Of a DNA stretch of 5,828 nt, positions 1 through 5,038 are shown piece by piece. The stretch covers positions 1-5,828 of the forward strand of contig PFNU01000092.1 of assembly GCA_002792135.1 (NCBI GenBank), given 5' to 3'. Every line of letters begins with the position of its first letter. Position 1 is the stretch's first letter. Below the pieces are notes generated by a model. It was not told the origin of the DNA, made no database searches, and saw only the letters and a list, made by a program, of their open reading frames with translations. The DNA is from a bacterium (Candidatus Torokbacteria) CG_4_10_14_0_2_um_filter_35_8 (GTDB lineage Bacteria; Patescibacteriota; GCA-2792135). A program made the translations under genes and the position numbers.

Positions 1-87
1 ATAAGCCCTGATTCTAATTCTTATTTTACTTTTATCAGATTCTTGATTATTATCTTTTTCTCTCTTTAGACGGGAATTGGAAGCCAT
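1..87 (-). CDS. rpsJ: 30S ribosomal protein S10, N-terminal 29 codons (cut by window edge)
   Basis: The minus strand from an ATG at 85-87 reads 29 codons and runs off the window in frame. Residues 21-29 (KIRIRIRAY) match the start of bacterial S10, which typically opens with IRIRLKAYDH or similar. S10 is a 30S head protein and also the transcription antitermination factor NusE. Its place directly after tuf matches the usual join between the str and S10 operons. The first 20 residues are a polar, charged extension (MASNSRLKREKDNNQESDKS), longer than the few residues usually found before this strand. Going upstream in frame there is no ATG, GTG or TTG before a TAG at 121-123, so this ATG is the only available start. 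No Shine-Dalgarno sequence precedes it. The identity rests on a short stretch plus gene order, but the two agree well. Confidence 0.85.
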   Translation of the reverse strand, partial: MASNSRLKREKDNNQESDKSKIRIRIRAY

Positions 88-133
88 TTTATTAATAGGT
101 GCTAGATACTTACTTAAAGACTAGATATTAGTC

Positions 134-162
134 ATTCTGGGTACCAATATAAAATTTGTTAA
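134..162 (-). promoter_or_regulatory. Weak candidate promoter ahead of rpsJ
   Basis: In the 138-nt tuf-rpsJ gap, minus-strand TTAACA (157-162, five of six to the -35 consensus) lies 17 nt from CAGAAT (134-139, four of six to the -10 consensus). It would start RNA near 127, about 40 nt before rpsJ. AT-rich DNA gives such matches by chance, and simple readthrough from tuf is equally likely. I see no GC-rich hairpin with a T-run that would end the str transcript in this gap. Confidence 0.2.
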
Positions 163-225
163 GACTATCTTTTAAAATAATTTAAAGAATACTCACAAGT
201 AAAACCAAATTAATAAGTAACAATT

Positions 226-1428
226 CTACTTAATAATCTTAGTCACAATTCCTGCGCCAACAGTATGACCTCCTTCTCTAATAGCAAATTTTTGCTTTTC
301 TTCTAATGCTACTGGTGCAACTAGTTTCACCTTCAAGTTAACAGTATCTCCTGGCATAACCATTTCTGTTTTTTCTGGAAGCTCAACTTCTCCTGTAATA
401 TCAGTTGTCCTAATATAGAACTGTGGCTTATACCCTTTCAGAAACGGGGTATGACGTCCACCCTCTTCTTTTGTAAGAATGTAGACTTCACATTCAAACT
501 CAGTATGAGGAGTAATAGTGCCGGGCTTGGCTAGAACTTGACCCCTTTCTACTTCTTCCTTCTTAGTCCCTCTAAGAAGAATGCCAGCATTGTCTCCTGC
601 CCTCCCTTCATCAAGTGATTTATTGAACATCTCAATTCCTGTGACTACCGTTTTGTCAATTTCTTTCTTCTTGCCTACAATTTCAGCTTCATCGTTTATT
701 TTAATAATTCCTCGCTCAATTTTCCCTGTTACTACTGTTCCTCTTCCTTCAATAGAAAAAATATCTTCAATTGGCATCAAAAATGGCTTATCAATATCTC
801 TTTTTGGCTCAGGAATACTCTCATCCAAAGCTTTAATAAGCTCTAAAACAGGACCACACCACTTGCAGTCAGGCTTACCACAACTACATTCTAACGCTTT
901 TAGTGCTGATCCTCTAATAATTACGGCTTTGTCTCCATCGTACTCATATTTAGAAAGGAGTTCTCTTATTTCTACTTCCACAAGATCCAAAAGCTCTTTA
1001 TCATCGACTTGATCAACTTTATTTAAGAAAACAATGATGCTAGGTACGCCCAATTGTCTTGCAAGAAGAATATGCTCTCTTGTTTGAGGCATGGGGCCAT
1101 CTGCAGCAGATACTACAAGGACAGCGCCATCCATTTGAGCAGTGCCTGTGATCATGTTTTTTACATAATCTGCGTGTCCTGGACAATCAATATGAGCATA
1201 GTGTCTTTTTTCACTTTCGTACTCAACATGAGCTGTATTAATAGTAATACCACGCTCTTTCTCTTCCGGAGCATTGTCAATCTGCTCCACTGTTTTTTGT
1301 TGAGCAGTAAAGCCTGCTGCAACTAAAATTTTTAGCATTGCAGCAGTAAGAGTAGTTTTACCATGGTCAACATGACCGATAGTTCCTACATTTATATGTG
1401 GTTTGGTTCTTTCAAATTTTTCTACCAT
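226..1428 (-). CDS. tuf: Elongation factor Tu
   Basis: EF-Tu is the cytoplasmic GTPase that brings aminoacyl-tRNA to the ribosomal A site. The 400-residue product is close to the usual 393-400. The G domain shows the P-loop GHVDHGKT (18-25), switch I RGITIN (59-64), DCPGH (81-85, with the catalytic His at 85), NKVD (136-139) and GSALK (173-177). Domains II and III follow, with RGTVVTG, the GGRHTPF loop, QFYIRTTD and VMPGDTV in family order. The C-terminus ends VGAGIVTKIIK. At residues 181-191 there is a cysteine cluster, CxC-x4-CxxC, in a segment about five residues longer than in E. coli. It lies just after the G domain, and I recall similar cysteine-rich insertions in Patescibacteria EF-Tu. 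The start is ATG, which puts the N-terminus (EKFERTKPHINVGTIGHVD) at the family position. No Shine-Dalgarno sequence is visible, and the gene ends in TAG. It lies 215 nt after the small orf and 138 nt before rpsJ. Confidence 0.99.
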   Translation of the reverse strand: MVEKFERTKPHINVGTIGHVDHGKTTLTAAMLKILVAAGFTAQQKTVEQIDNAPEEKERGITINTAHVEYESEKRHYAHIDCPGHADYVKNMITGTAQMDGAVLVVSAADGPMPQTREHILLARQLGVPSIIVFLNKVDQVDDKELLDLVEVEIRELLSKYEYDGDKAVIIRGSALKALECSCGKPDCKWCGPVLELIKALDESIPEPKRDIDKPFLMPIEDIFSIEGRGTVVTGKIERGIIKINDEAEIVGKKKEIDKTVVTGIEMFNKSLDEGRAGDNAGILLRGTKKEEVERGQVLAKPGTITPHTEFECEVYILTKEEGGRHTPFLKGYKPQFYIRTTDITGEVELPEKTEMVMPGDTVNLKVKLVAPVALEEKQKFAIREGGHTVGAGIVTKIIK

Positions 1429-1453
1429 AAGATAAATTTAAAGTTTAAAGTTT

Positions 1454-1483
1454 TTCGCCTTAGGCGAATCAGCCTGTGGCTGA
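1454..1483. repeat. Double mini-hairpin unit upstream of tuf
   Basis: Two perfect 6-bp stems with 3-nt loops lie back to back: TTCGCC-TTA-GGCGAA (1454-1468) and TCAGCC-TGT-GGCTGA (1469-1483). On the plus strand six A residues follow. The unit begins 26 nt before the tuf start codon and would fall in its mRNA leader. It is not an intrinsic terminator for the operon: in the minus-strand RNA the U-run precedes the stems and an A-run follows them. The same architecture recurs before rpsL at 5535-5564. Confidence 0.85.
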
Positions 1484-1490
1484 AAAAATC

Positions 1491-1646
1491 AAAAATAATT
1501 TAGGTGTTTCCTCCTTCGCCTGCGGGCTATGAAGGATCAGCCTGAGACTGGAGGTTGTAGAGGGTAGGAAATAGCTTTTTATTCTAGGTGAATTTGTGCA
1601 ATTCTAATCTAATCCCTACCCCCTATCACCTACAACCCATTCCCTA
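1491..1646. repeat. Composite intergenic repeat module, copy A (after the 89-residue orf)
   Basis: This module parallels 4994-5096. The first 18 nt (1491-1508) are identical to 4994-5011. Both copies then show GGTTGTAG.GGGTAGG (from 1553 here), an AT-rich spacer resembling ATARCTTTT..TCTA, and TCCCTACCCCCTA (from 1613 here). Both end at the TAG stop codon of the upstream gene. Copy A differs because a degenerate double hairpin occupies 1509-1552, where copy B has TTAGGTG heptamers. It fills most of the gap between the orf and tuf. Confidence 0.7.
1510..1554. repeat. Degenerate double mini-hairpin nested in the repeat module
   Basis: TTCGCC-TGC at 1515-1523 is followed by a decayed right arm, and TCAGCC-TGA-GACTGG at 1537-1551 is a mismatched copy. 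The order matches the intact pair at 1454-1483. An additional outer pairing is possible: CCTTC (1513-1517) with GAAGG (1531-1535), or CCTCC (1510-1514) with GGAGG (1550-1554). It looks like an older, diverged copy of the intact unit next to it. Confidence 0.55.
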
Positions 1647-1913
1647 AAACACTGGTTCTTCTTCCGGCAAAGCCTCTTCTGACAAAACTTGCTCTCTATT
1701 ACTTTCAGGAAAAAGATCATAAGATTCTGGGAGACCTAAAGATCTTTCTTCTTCTATTAAGGACACATCCATATTATCAGACTTATGCAACATGTCAAGT
1801 AGCTTTTCGTATTCTTTAAAATCCATAACAACATACTTCGGATCTTCTCCTTCACAAATAATATAACGTCCTCCGTTTTTCTCTATTAGCTTAATAATTT
1901 GGAAAAAATTCAC
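1644..1913 (-). CDS. Small protein with Phd/YefM-like N-terminus and acidic C-terminal tail
   Basis: I do not recognise this as a named family. The product has 89 residues. Residues 1-40 run through a predicted helix (NFFQIIKLIEKNGG), then RYIICEGEDPKYVVMDFKEYEKLL. This resembles the Phd/YefM antitoxin fold, in which a helix is followed by a beta hairpin ending in a 'gkpvavlvsleeYekL' motif. Residues 41-89 are rich in Glu and Asp, contain several prolines and end EEEPVF, which suggests a disordered tail. There is no signal peptide or membrane segment. The start is GTG (1911-1913), with no in-frame ATG until Met30. The stop TAG sits at the edge of a repeat module. Its place between fusA and tuf, on the same strand, suggests co-transcription with translation genes. 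No toxin gene is adjacent, so a classical toxin-antitoxin role is not supported here. The sustained open frame and protein-like pattern make it a likely real gene of unknown function. Confidence 0.75.
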   Translation of the reverse strand: MNFFQIIKLIEKNGGRYIICEGEDPKYVVMDFKEYEKLLDMLHKSDNMDVSLIEEERSLGLPESYDLFPESNREQVLSEEALPEEEPVF

Positions 1914-1935
1914 TGCTATAAGTTAATTCTTATAA

Positions 1936-1965
1936 GTTATACGAATAATGTGAATGCTTTGCGAA
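1936..1965 (-). promoter_or_regulatory. Candidate internal promoter for the small orf and tuf
   Basis: Minus-strand TTCGCA (1960-1965, four of six to the -35) and TATAAC (1936-1941, five of six to the -10) are spaced 18 nt apart. RNA would start near 1929, about 16 nt before the GTG of the small orf. A separate promoter for tuf would fit its usually high expression, but the -35 is poor and the region is AT-rich. The same bases form part of a 6-bp inverted repeat (ATGTGA at 1948-1953, TCACAT at 1966-1971). Confidence 0.25.
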
Positions 1966-2006
1966 TCACATAGAACACGACAGGTTAAATGCGAATTTCT
2001 GTACGA

Positions 2007-2023
2007 GTCCGCCACAGGCGGAC
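2007..2023. repeat. Mini-hairpin GTCCGCC-ACA-GGCGGAC
   Basis: A perfect 7-bp stem with a 3-nt loop lies in the gap between fusA and the small orf. It is flanked by TACGAG on the left and GAATG on the right, like the copies at 4359 and 4401. It belongs to the TNNGCC-N3-GGCNNA family found in most gaps of this window. No U-run follows on either strand, so it is not a terminator. Confidence 0.85.
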
Positions 2024-2033
2024 GAATGACGTT

Positions 2034-2073
2034 CTCTAGTTCCTAGTCGCCTAGTAGCCTAGTAACCTAATCC
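2034..2073. repeat. Octamer tandem repeat, CCTAGTNN x5 (imperfect)
   Basis: An 8-bp period holds across five units. The central three are CCTAGTCG, CCTAGTAG and CCTAGTAA (2042-2065), flanked by the degraded units CTCTAGTT and CCTAATCC. It continues into CCTGATTCATAATTCAC, which on the minus strand resembles the heptamer array at 5751-5812. It lies 134 nt after the fusA stop and shows no coding signal. Confidence 0.7.
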
Positions 2074-2123
2074 CCTGATTCATAATTCACAACTATTGGT
2101 CATTTATTAATTGGGTATTGATT

Positions 2124-2152
2124 TCAGCCTCAGGCTGATCAGCTATGGCTGA
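2124..2152. repeat. Double mini-hairpin unit downstream of fusA
   Basis: A perfect TCAGCC-TCA-GGCTGA (2124-2138) is followed at once by a copy one base shorter, TCAGC-TATG-GCTGA (2139-2152). An outer 7-bp pairing, TTCAGCC (2123-2129) with GGCTGAA (2147-2153), is also possible. A 10-bp palindrome, GCTGATCAGC, spans the junction (2134-2143), so the unit could fold as two small stems or one long one. It begins 55 nt after the fusA stop in transcription order. No U-run follows in the minus-strand RNA. Confidence 0.8.
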
Positions 2153-2207
2153 AGAAATTAGCAGTCTCTAATTACAGGTGGCCATAACGTTAATTCAAAT
2201 TCCTAAT

Positions 2208-4304
2208 CTACTTATTTCTCTCTTCGTCCTTTGACTTAAACTCTCCCATTATTTTTTCTGCCTCACTCCTTGGTACTTCTTTATAAGAATCAAACTCCAT
2301 TGTATAGTTTGCTCTTCCTGAAGAGAGTGACCTTAAAGCTGTAGCATACCCAAACATCGAAGCTAAAGGAACACGTCCATCAATTACTTTAATACTAGCA
2401 CGATCATGCATCTTGTCAATATGACATCTCCGAGAATTTAGATCTCCAATAATATCTCCCATATATTTCTCTGGAGTAGTGGTCTCAATTTTCATAACTG
2501 GTTCTAAAAGAATGGGTGTTGCTCTTTTAAATGCTGCTTGAAAAGCTTTGCTGCCTGCGATTTGAAATGCTGCCTCTGATGAGTCAACTTCATGGTAAGA
2601 TCCATCATATAAAGTAACTTTCAGATCTACTACTGGGTAACCTGCAATTACACCTTTTTCCATAGTCTCTTTAACACCTTTTTCAACAGCAGGAATAAAT
2701 TCTTGAGGAACAACTCCTCCCTTAATTGCATCAACAAATTCAAATCCTTCACTTCTCTGCCTTGGCTCAAGCTTTAGCCAAACATGACCATATTGACCAT
2801 GACCTCCAGACTGACGAATGTATTTCCCTTCAGCATCAGATACTGCTTTTATTGTTTCTTTGTAGGCAACTTGGGGTTTGCCAACTTTTACTTCTACATT
2901 AAATTCTCTTCTCATACGATCAACAATGATTTCTAGGTGAAGTTCACCCATTCCAGAAATAATAGTTTGATTAGTTTCTTGATCGGTTCTTATCTTAAAA
3001 GTAGGGTCTTCTTCAGAAAGCTTTTTTAAGGCAATTCCCATTTTCTCCTGATCAACTTTGGTTGCAGGTTCTGCTGCAACAGAGATAACAGGATTAGGGA
3101 AAGTAATATTTTCTAAAACAATAGGGTAATCTGGGTCACATAGAGTATCCCCCGTACTAGTGTTTTTCAAACCTACAAATGCTCCAATATCCCCAGTATA
3201 TACCTCTTCTACTTCTTCTCTTTTATCAGCATGCATTCTAAGTATTCTACCTACCCTCTCTTTAGTATCAGAACTAACATTTAATATGTAAGACCCTGCC
3301 TTTAAGGTACCGGAATAAACTCTAAAATAAGTAAGAGTTCCGGCAAAAGGATCAGACACCACCTTGAATGCCAAGGCAGAAAGAGGCTGATCATCATCTG
3401 CTTTTCTTTCTTCTTCTTTAGAAGTCTTTGGATTTATTCCTTTTACTGGTAGTACATCGGCAGGTGCTGGAAGAAAATCACAGATAGCATCTAATATTAC
3501 CTGAACTCCTTTATTTTTAAGAGCAGAGCCGCAGAAAACAGGGATGATTTTGTATTCTAATACCCCCTTTCTTAAAGTTTTTTTTAAGTCTTCTTCAAAG
3601 ATTTTTTTGCCAGATAAATACTTTTCCATAAGCGCATCATCCTGCTCTACAATTTTTTCTACCATTTCCTGTCTATATTTTTCAGCTTGCTTTTCAAGAT
3701 ATTCTGGAATATCTTTTTCTACTACTTTTTCTCCTTGTTTCTCTTCATTATATATAGCCTTCATCTTAAAAAGATCGACCATCCCCTCAAATGATTCTTG
3801 CTCACCAATAGGGATAGCACAAGCAATAGCATCGGAAGTAAGTCTTTCGCGTATTGATGCCAAAGCGCTCTTAAAATCTGCTCCTGATTTATCCATTTTA
3901 TTAACAAAACAGATTCTTGGCACTTTATATTTATCTGCTTGATGCCAAACAGTTTCTGATTGCGGTTCAACTCCCATTTTTCCATCAAAGACTACTACTG
4001 CCCCATCTAAAACTCTTAAAGATCTTTCTACTTCTACTGTAAAATCAACATGACCTGGAGTATCAATAATATTAATACGGCAATCTTTCCAAAAACAGGT
4101 CGTTGCTGCAGAGGTAATAGTAATTCCTCTTTCTCTCTCCTGGGCCATCCAATCCATAATAGCCTCTCCTTTATGTACTTCCCCAATCTTATGAGAAATG
4201 CCAGTATAAAAAAGAACCCTTTCAGTAAAAGTGGTCTTTCCTGCGTCAATATGGGCAATAATTCCAATGTCTCGTACTTTTTCTAAAGGATATTTACGCG
4301 GCAT
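2208..4304 (-). CDS. fusA: Elongation factor G
   Basis: EF-G is the ribosomal translocase GTPase and also acts in ribosome recycling. The 698-residue product is of normal length. The G domain shows AHIDAGKT (17-24), RGITITSA (60-67), DTPGH (82-86), NKMD (136-139) and a later GSALKNKGVQ. Domains II-V follow in order: RVYSG, EEDPTF and GMGELHLE in III, GGHGQYGHV and the tip motif SYHEVDSSEAAF in IV, and the VPLASMFGYATALRSLSSGRA block in V. The ATG at 4302-4304 is chosen because MPRKYPLEKVRDIGIIAHID matches the family N-terminus. A TTG at 4341-4343 would add 13 residues (MFFALYFKLYTSS) with no family counterpart. In domain V the usual SRRG(R/Q)I is SRRCHI. The gene lies 191 nt after rpsG and ends in TAG. 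No Shine-Dalgarno sequence precedes it. Confidence 0.99.
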   Translation of the reverse strand: MPRKYPLEKVRDIGIIAHIDAGKTTFTERVLFYTGISHKIGEVHKGEAIMDWMAQERERGITITSAATTCFWKDCRINIIDTPGHVDFTVEVERSLRVLDGAVVVFDGKMGVEPQSETVWHQADKYKVPRICFVNKMDKSGADFKSALASIRERLTSDAIACAIPIGEQESFEGMVDLFKMKAIYNEEKQGEKVVEKDIPEYLEKQAEKYRQEMVEKIVEQDDALMEKYLSGKKIFEEDLKKTLRKGVLEYKIIPVFCGSALKNKGVQVILDAICDFLPAPADVLPVKGINPKTSKEEERKADDDQPLSALAFKVVSDPFAGTLTYFRVYSGTLKAGSYILNVSSDTKERVGRILRMHADKREEVEEVYTGDIGAFVGLKNTSTGDTLCDPDYPIVLENITFPNPVISVAAEPATKVDQEKMGIALKKLSEEDPTFKIRTDQETNQTIISGMGELHLEIIVDRMRREFNVEVKVGKPQVAYKETIKAVSDAEGKYIRQSGGHGQYGHVWLKLEPRQRSEGFEFVDAIKGGVVPQEFIPAVEKGVKETMEKGVIAGYPVVDLKVTLYDGSYHEVDSSEAAFQIAGSKAFQAAFKRATPILLEPVMKIETTTPEKYMGDIIGDLNSRRCHIDKMHDRASIKVIDGRVPLASMFGYATALRSLSSGRANYTMEFDSYKEVPRSEAEKIMGEFKSKDEERNK

Positions 4305-4358
4305 GGAGGAAGTGTAAAGCTTAAAGTATAAAGCGAAAAACAATGCGAATAATACGAA

Positions 4359-4373
4359 TCCGCCCTGGGCGGA
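4359..4373. repeat. Mini-hairpin TCCGCC-CTG-GGCGGA
   Basis: A perfect 6-bp stem with a 3-nt loop, flanked by ATACGAA and CGAATG, lies in the rpsG-fusA gap. It begins 54 nt before the fusA start in transcription order. Three intact copies and one decayed copy are packed into about 125 nt here, so the fusA leader RNA would be a row of small GC-rich stems. Confidence 0.85.
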
Positions 4374-4400
4374 CGAATGGATTACGAATGTATGTACGAA

Positions 4401-4415
4401 TCCGCCCCAGGCGGA
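4401..4415. repeat. Mini-hairpin TCCGCC-CCA-GGCGGA
   Basis: A second perfect member of the family in the rpsG-fusA gap, preceded by GTACGAA like the copies at 2007 and 4359. The right flank (CTAGAG) differs from the CGAATG seen at those sites. The two neighbours are spaced 42 nt apart, start to start. Confidence 0.85.
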
Positions 4416-4446
4416 CTAGAGTCTATTACAGTATCAGGGGTATAGA

Positions 4447-4483
4447 TCTGCCCTGGCACAGAAATTCGTCCGCCGCAGGCGGA
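4447..4483. repeat. Decayed plus intact mini-hairpins after rpsG
   Basis: TCTGCCCTGGCACAGA (4447-4462) is a degenerate member that can still pair TCTG with CAGA or TGCC with GGCA. TCCGCC-GCA-GGCGGA (4469-4483) is perfect. The CGAAT flank of this copy lies to its left as ATTCG, so it is in the opposite orientation to 2007 and 4359. The intact stem starts 12 nt after the rpsG stop codon in the RNA. It is followed by AATTTCTG, not a U-run. Confidence 0.75.
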
Positions 4484-4495
4484 ACTACAAGCTAG

Positions 4496-4975
4496 CTATC
4501 TCGCAAATCTTGCAAAATGAGCAAATGCCTTGTTTGCCTCAGCCATAGCATGAGTATCTTCTCGTTTCTTTATAGCATCACCTTGTTTTTTGGATGCTGC
4601 AATCAATTCGGAAGCAAGTTTTTCCGACATAGCCTTTCCTTTTTTATTTCTTGCAACTCCGATTATCCAACGACTTGCTAGGGTAAACTTTCTTTCACCT
4701 TCTACAGGAAAAGGGATCTGATAATTTGCACCACCAATTCTCCGAGAACGGACTTCTAGAAATGGTGATACGTTTTCTATAGCATTAAGAAAAACATCTA
4801 ATCCTTTCCTTTCTGCCCTTTTTTCTATTATAGCAAAAGCATCATAAACGATCTTCTGCGAAGTACTCTTCTTACCGCGTCTCATCACATAATTTATAAA
4901 CTTACTAACCTGTGTAGAATTATATTTTGGATCAGGCAGAAGTGATCTTATTTCCCTTTTTTTTCTCCTTGACAT
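4496..4975 (-). CDS. rpsG: 30S ribosomal protein S7
   Basis: S7 binds the 3' domain of 16S rRNA, starts assembly of the 30S head and contacts the E-site tRNA. The 159-residue product is near the usual 156. Recognisable motifs are LPDPKY (13-18), the GKKSTSQKIVY helix (34-44), ENVSP (67-71), EVRSRRIGGANYQIP (74-88, at the rRNA-binding beta hairpin) and the C-terminal KKREDTHAMAEANKAFAH. The C-terminus ends HFARFAR instead of the E. coli HYRW. The start is ATG in the family position. The bases before it (TTTCTCAG) are not a Shine-Dalgarno sequence, so initiation may depend on coupling or on an unstructured leader. In E. coli, S7 represses its own operon by binding the rpsL-rpsG intercistronic RNA. 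The matching 118-nt gap here holds a strong inverted repeat. The stop is TAG. Confidence 0.99.
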   Translation of the reverse strand: MSRRKKREIRSLLPDPKYNSTQVSKFINYVMRRGKKSTSQKIVYDAFAIIEKRAERKGLDVFLNAIENVSPFLEVRSRRIGGANYQIPFPVEGERKFTLASRWIIGVARNKKGKAMSEKLASELIAASKKQGDAIKKREDTHAMAEANKAFAHFARFAR

Positions 4976-5002
4976 CTGAGAAATTCAAAATTAAAAAATA
5001 AT

Positions 5003-5036
5003 TTAGGTGTTAGGTGTTAGGTGTTAGGTGTTAGGT
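5003..5036. repeat. TTAGGTG heptamer array (4 perfect units plus a partial fifth)
   Basis: TTAGGTG is repeated perfectly at 5003-5009, 5010-5016, 5017-5023 and 5024-5030, followed by TTAGGT. In the RNA this reads CACCTAA repeated, just before the rpsG start. Perfect tandem units suggest recent expansion by slippage. The unit resembles telomeric repeats, but here it is internal to an operon. Confidence 0.95.
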
Positions 5037-5038
5037 TG

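Noticed and set aside
581..1326. Plus-strand open frames opposite tuf (581-1012 and 1054-1326)
   Set aside because: They are antisense to an unmistakable EF-Tu gene. Their products are Ser/Leu/Ile-rich with no recognisable motif, as expected of a mirror frame.
1454..1483. Intrinsic terminators at the mini-hairpins
   Set aside because: The stems are only 6-7 bp, and the U-run lies on the 5' side in the operon RNA, or is absent. For plus-strand RNA the stems are followed by A, not U.
1644..1913. Toxin-antitoxin locus
   Set aside because: Only a Phd-like half is seen. No second small gene adjoins it, and the tail is not a recognisable toxin-binding region.
3544..4286. Open frames on both strands overlapping fusA (3544-3942 +, 4050-4286 +, 3761-3988 -, 4034-4267 -)
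   Set aside because: All lie inside the intact EF-G gene in other frames and show no protein-family signal.
4305..4343. A longer fusA starting at TTG 4341-4343
   Set aside because: The 13 extra residues are hydrophobic and unlike EF-G N-termini, while the ATG at 4302-4304 fits the family exactly.
5003..5036. CRISPR array
   Set aside because: Repeats are 7 bp and contiguous with no unique spacers; the same holds for 2034-2073 and 5751-5812.
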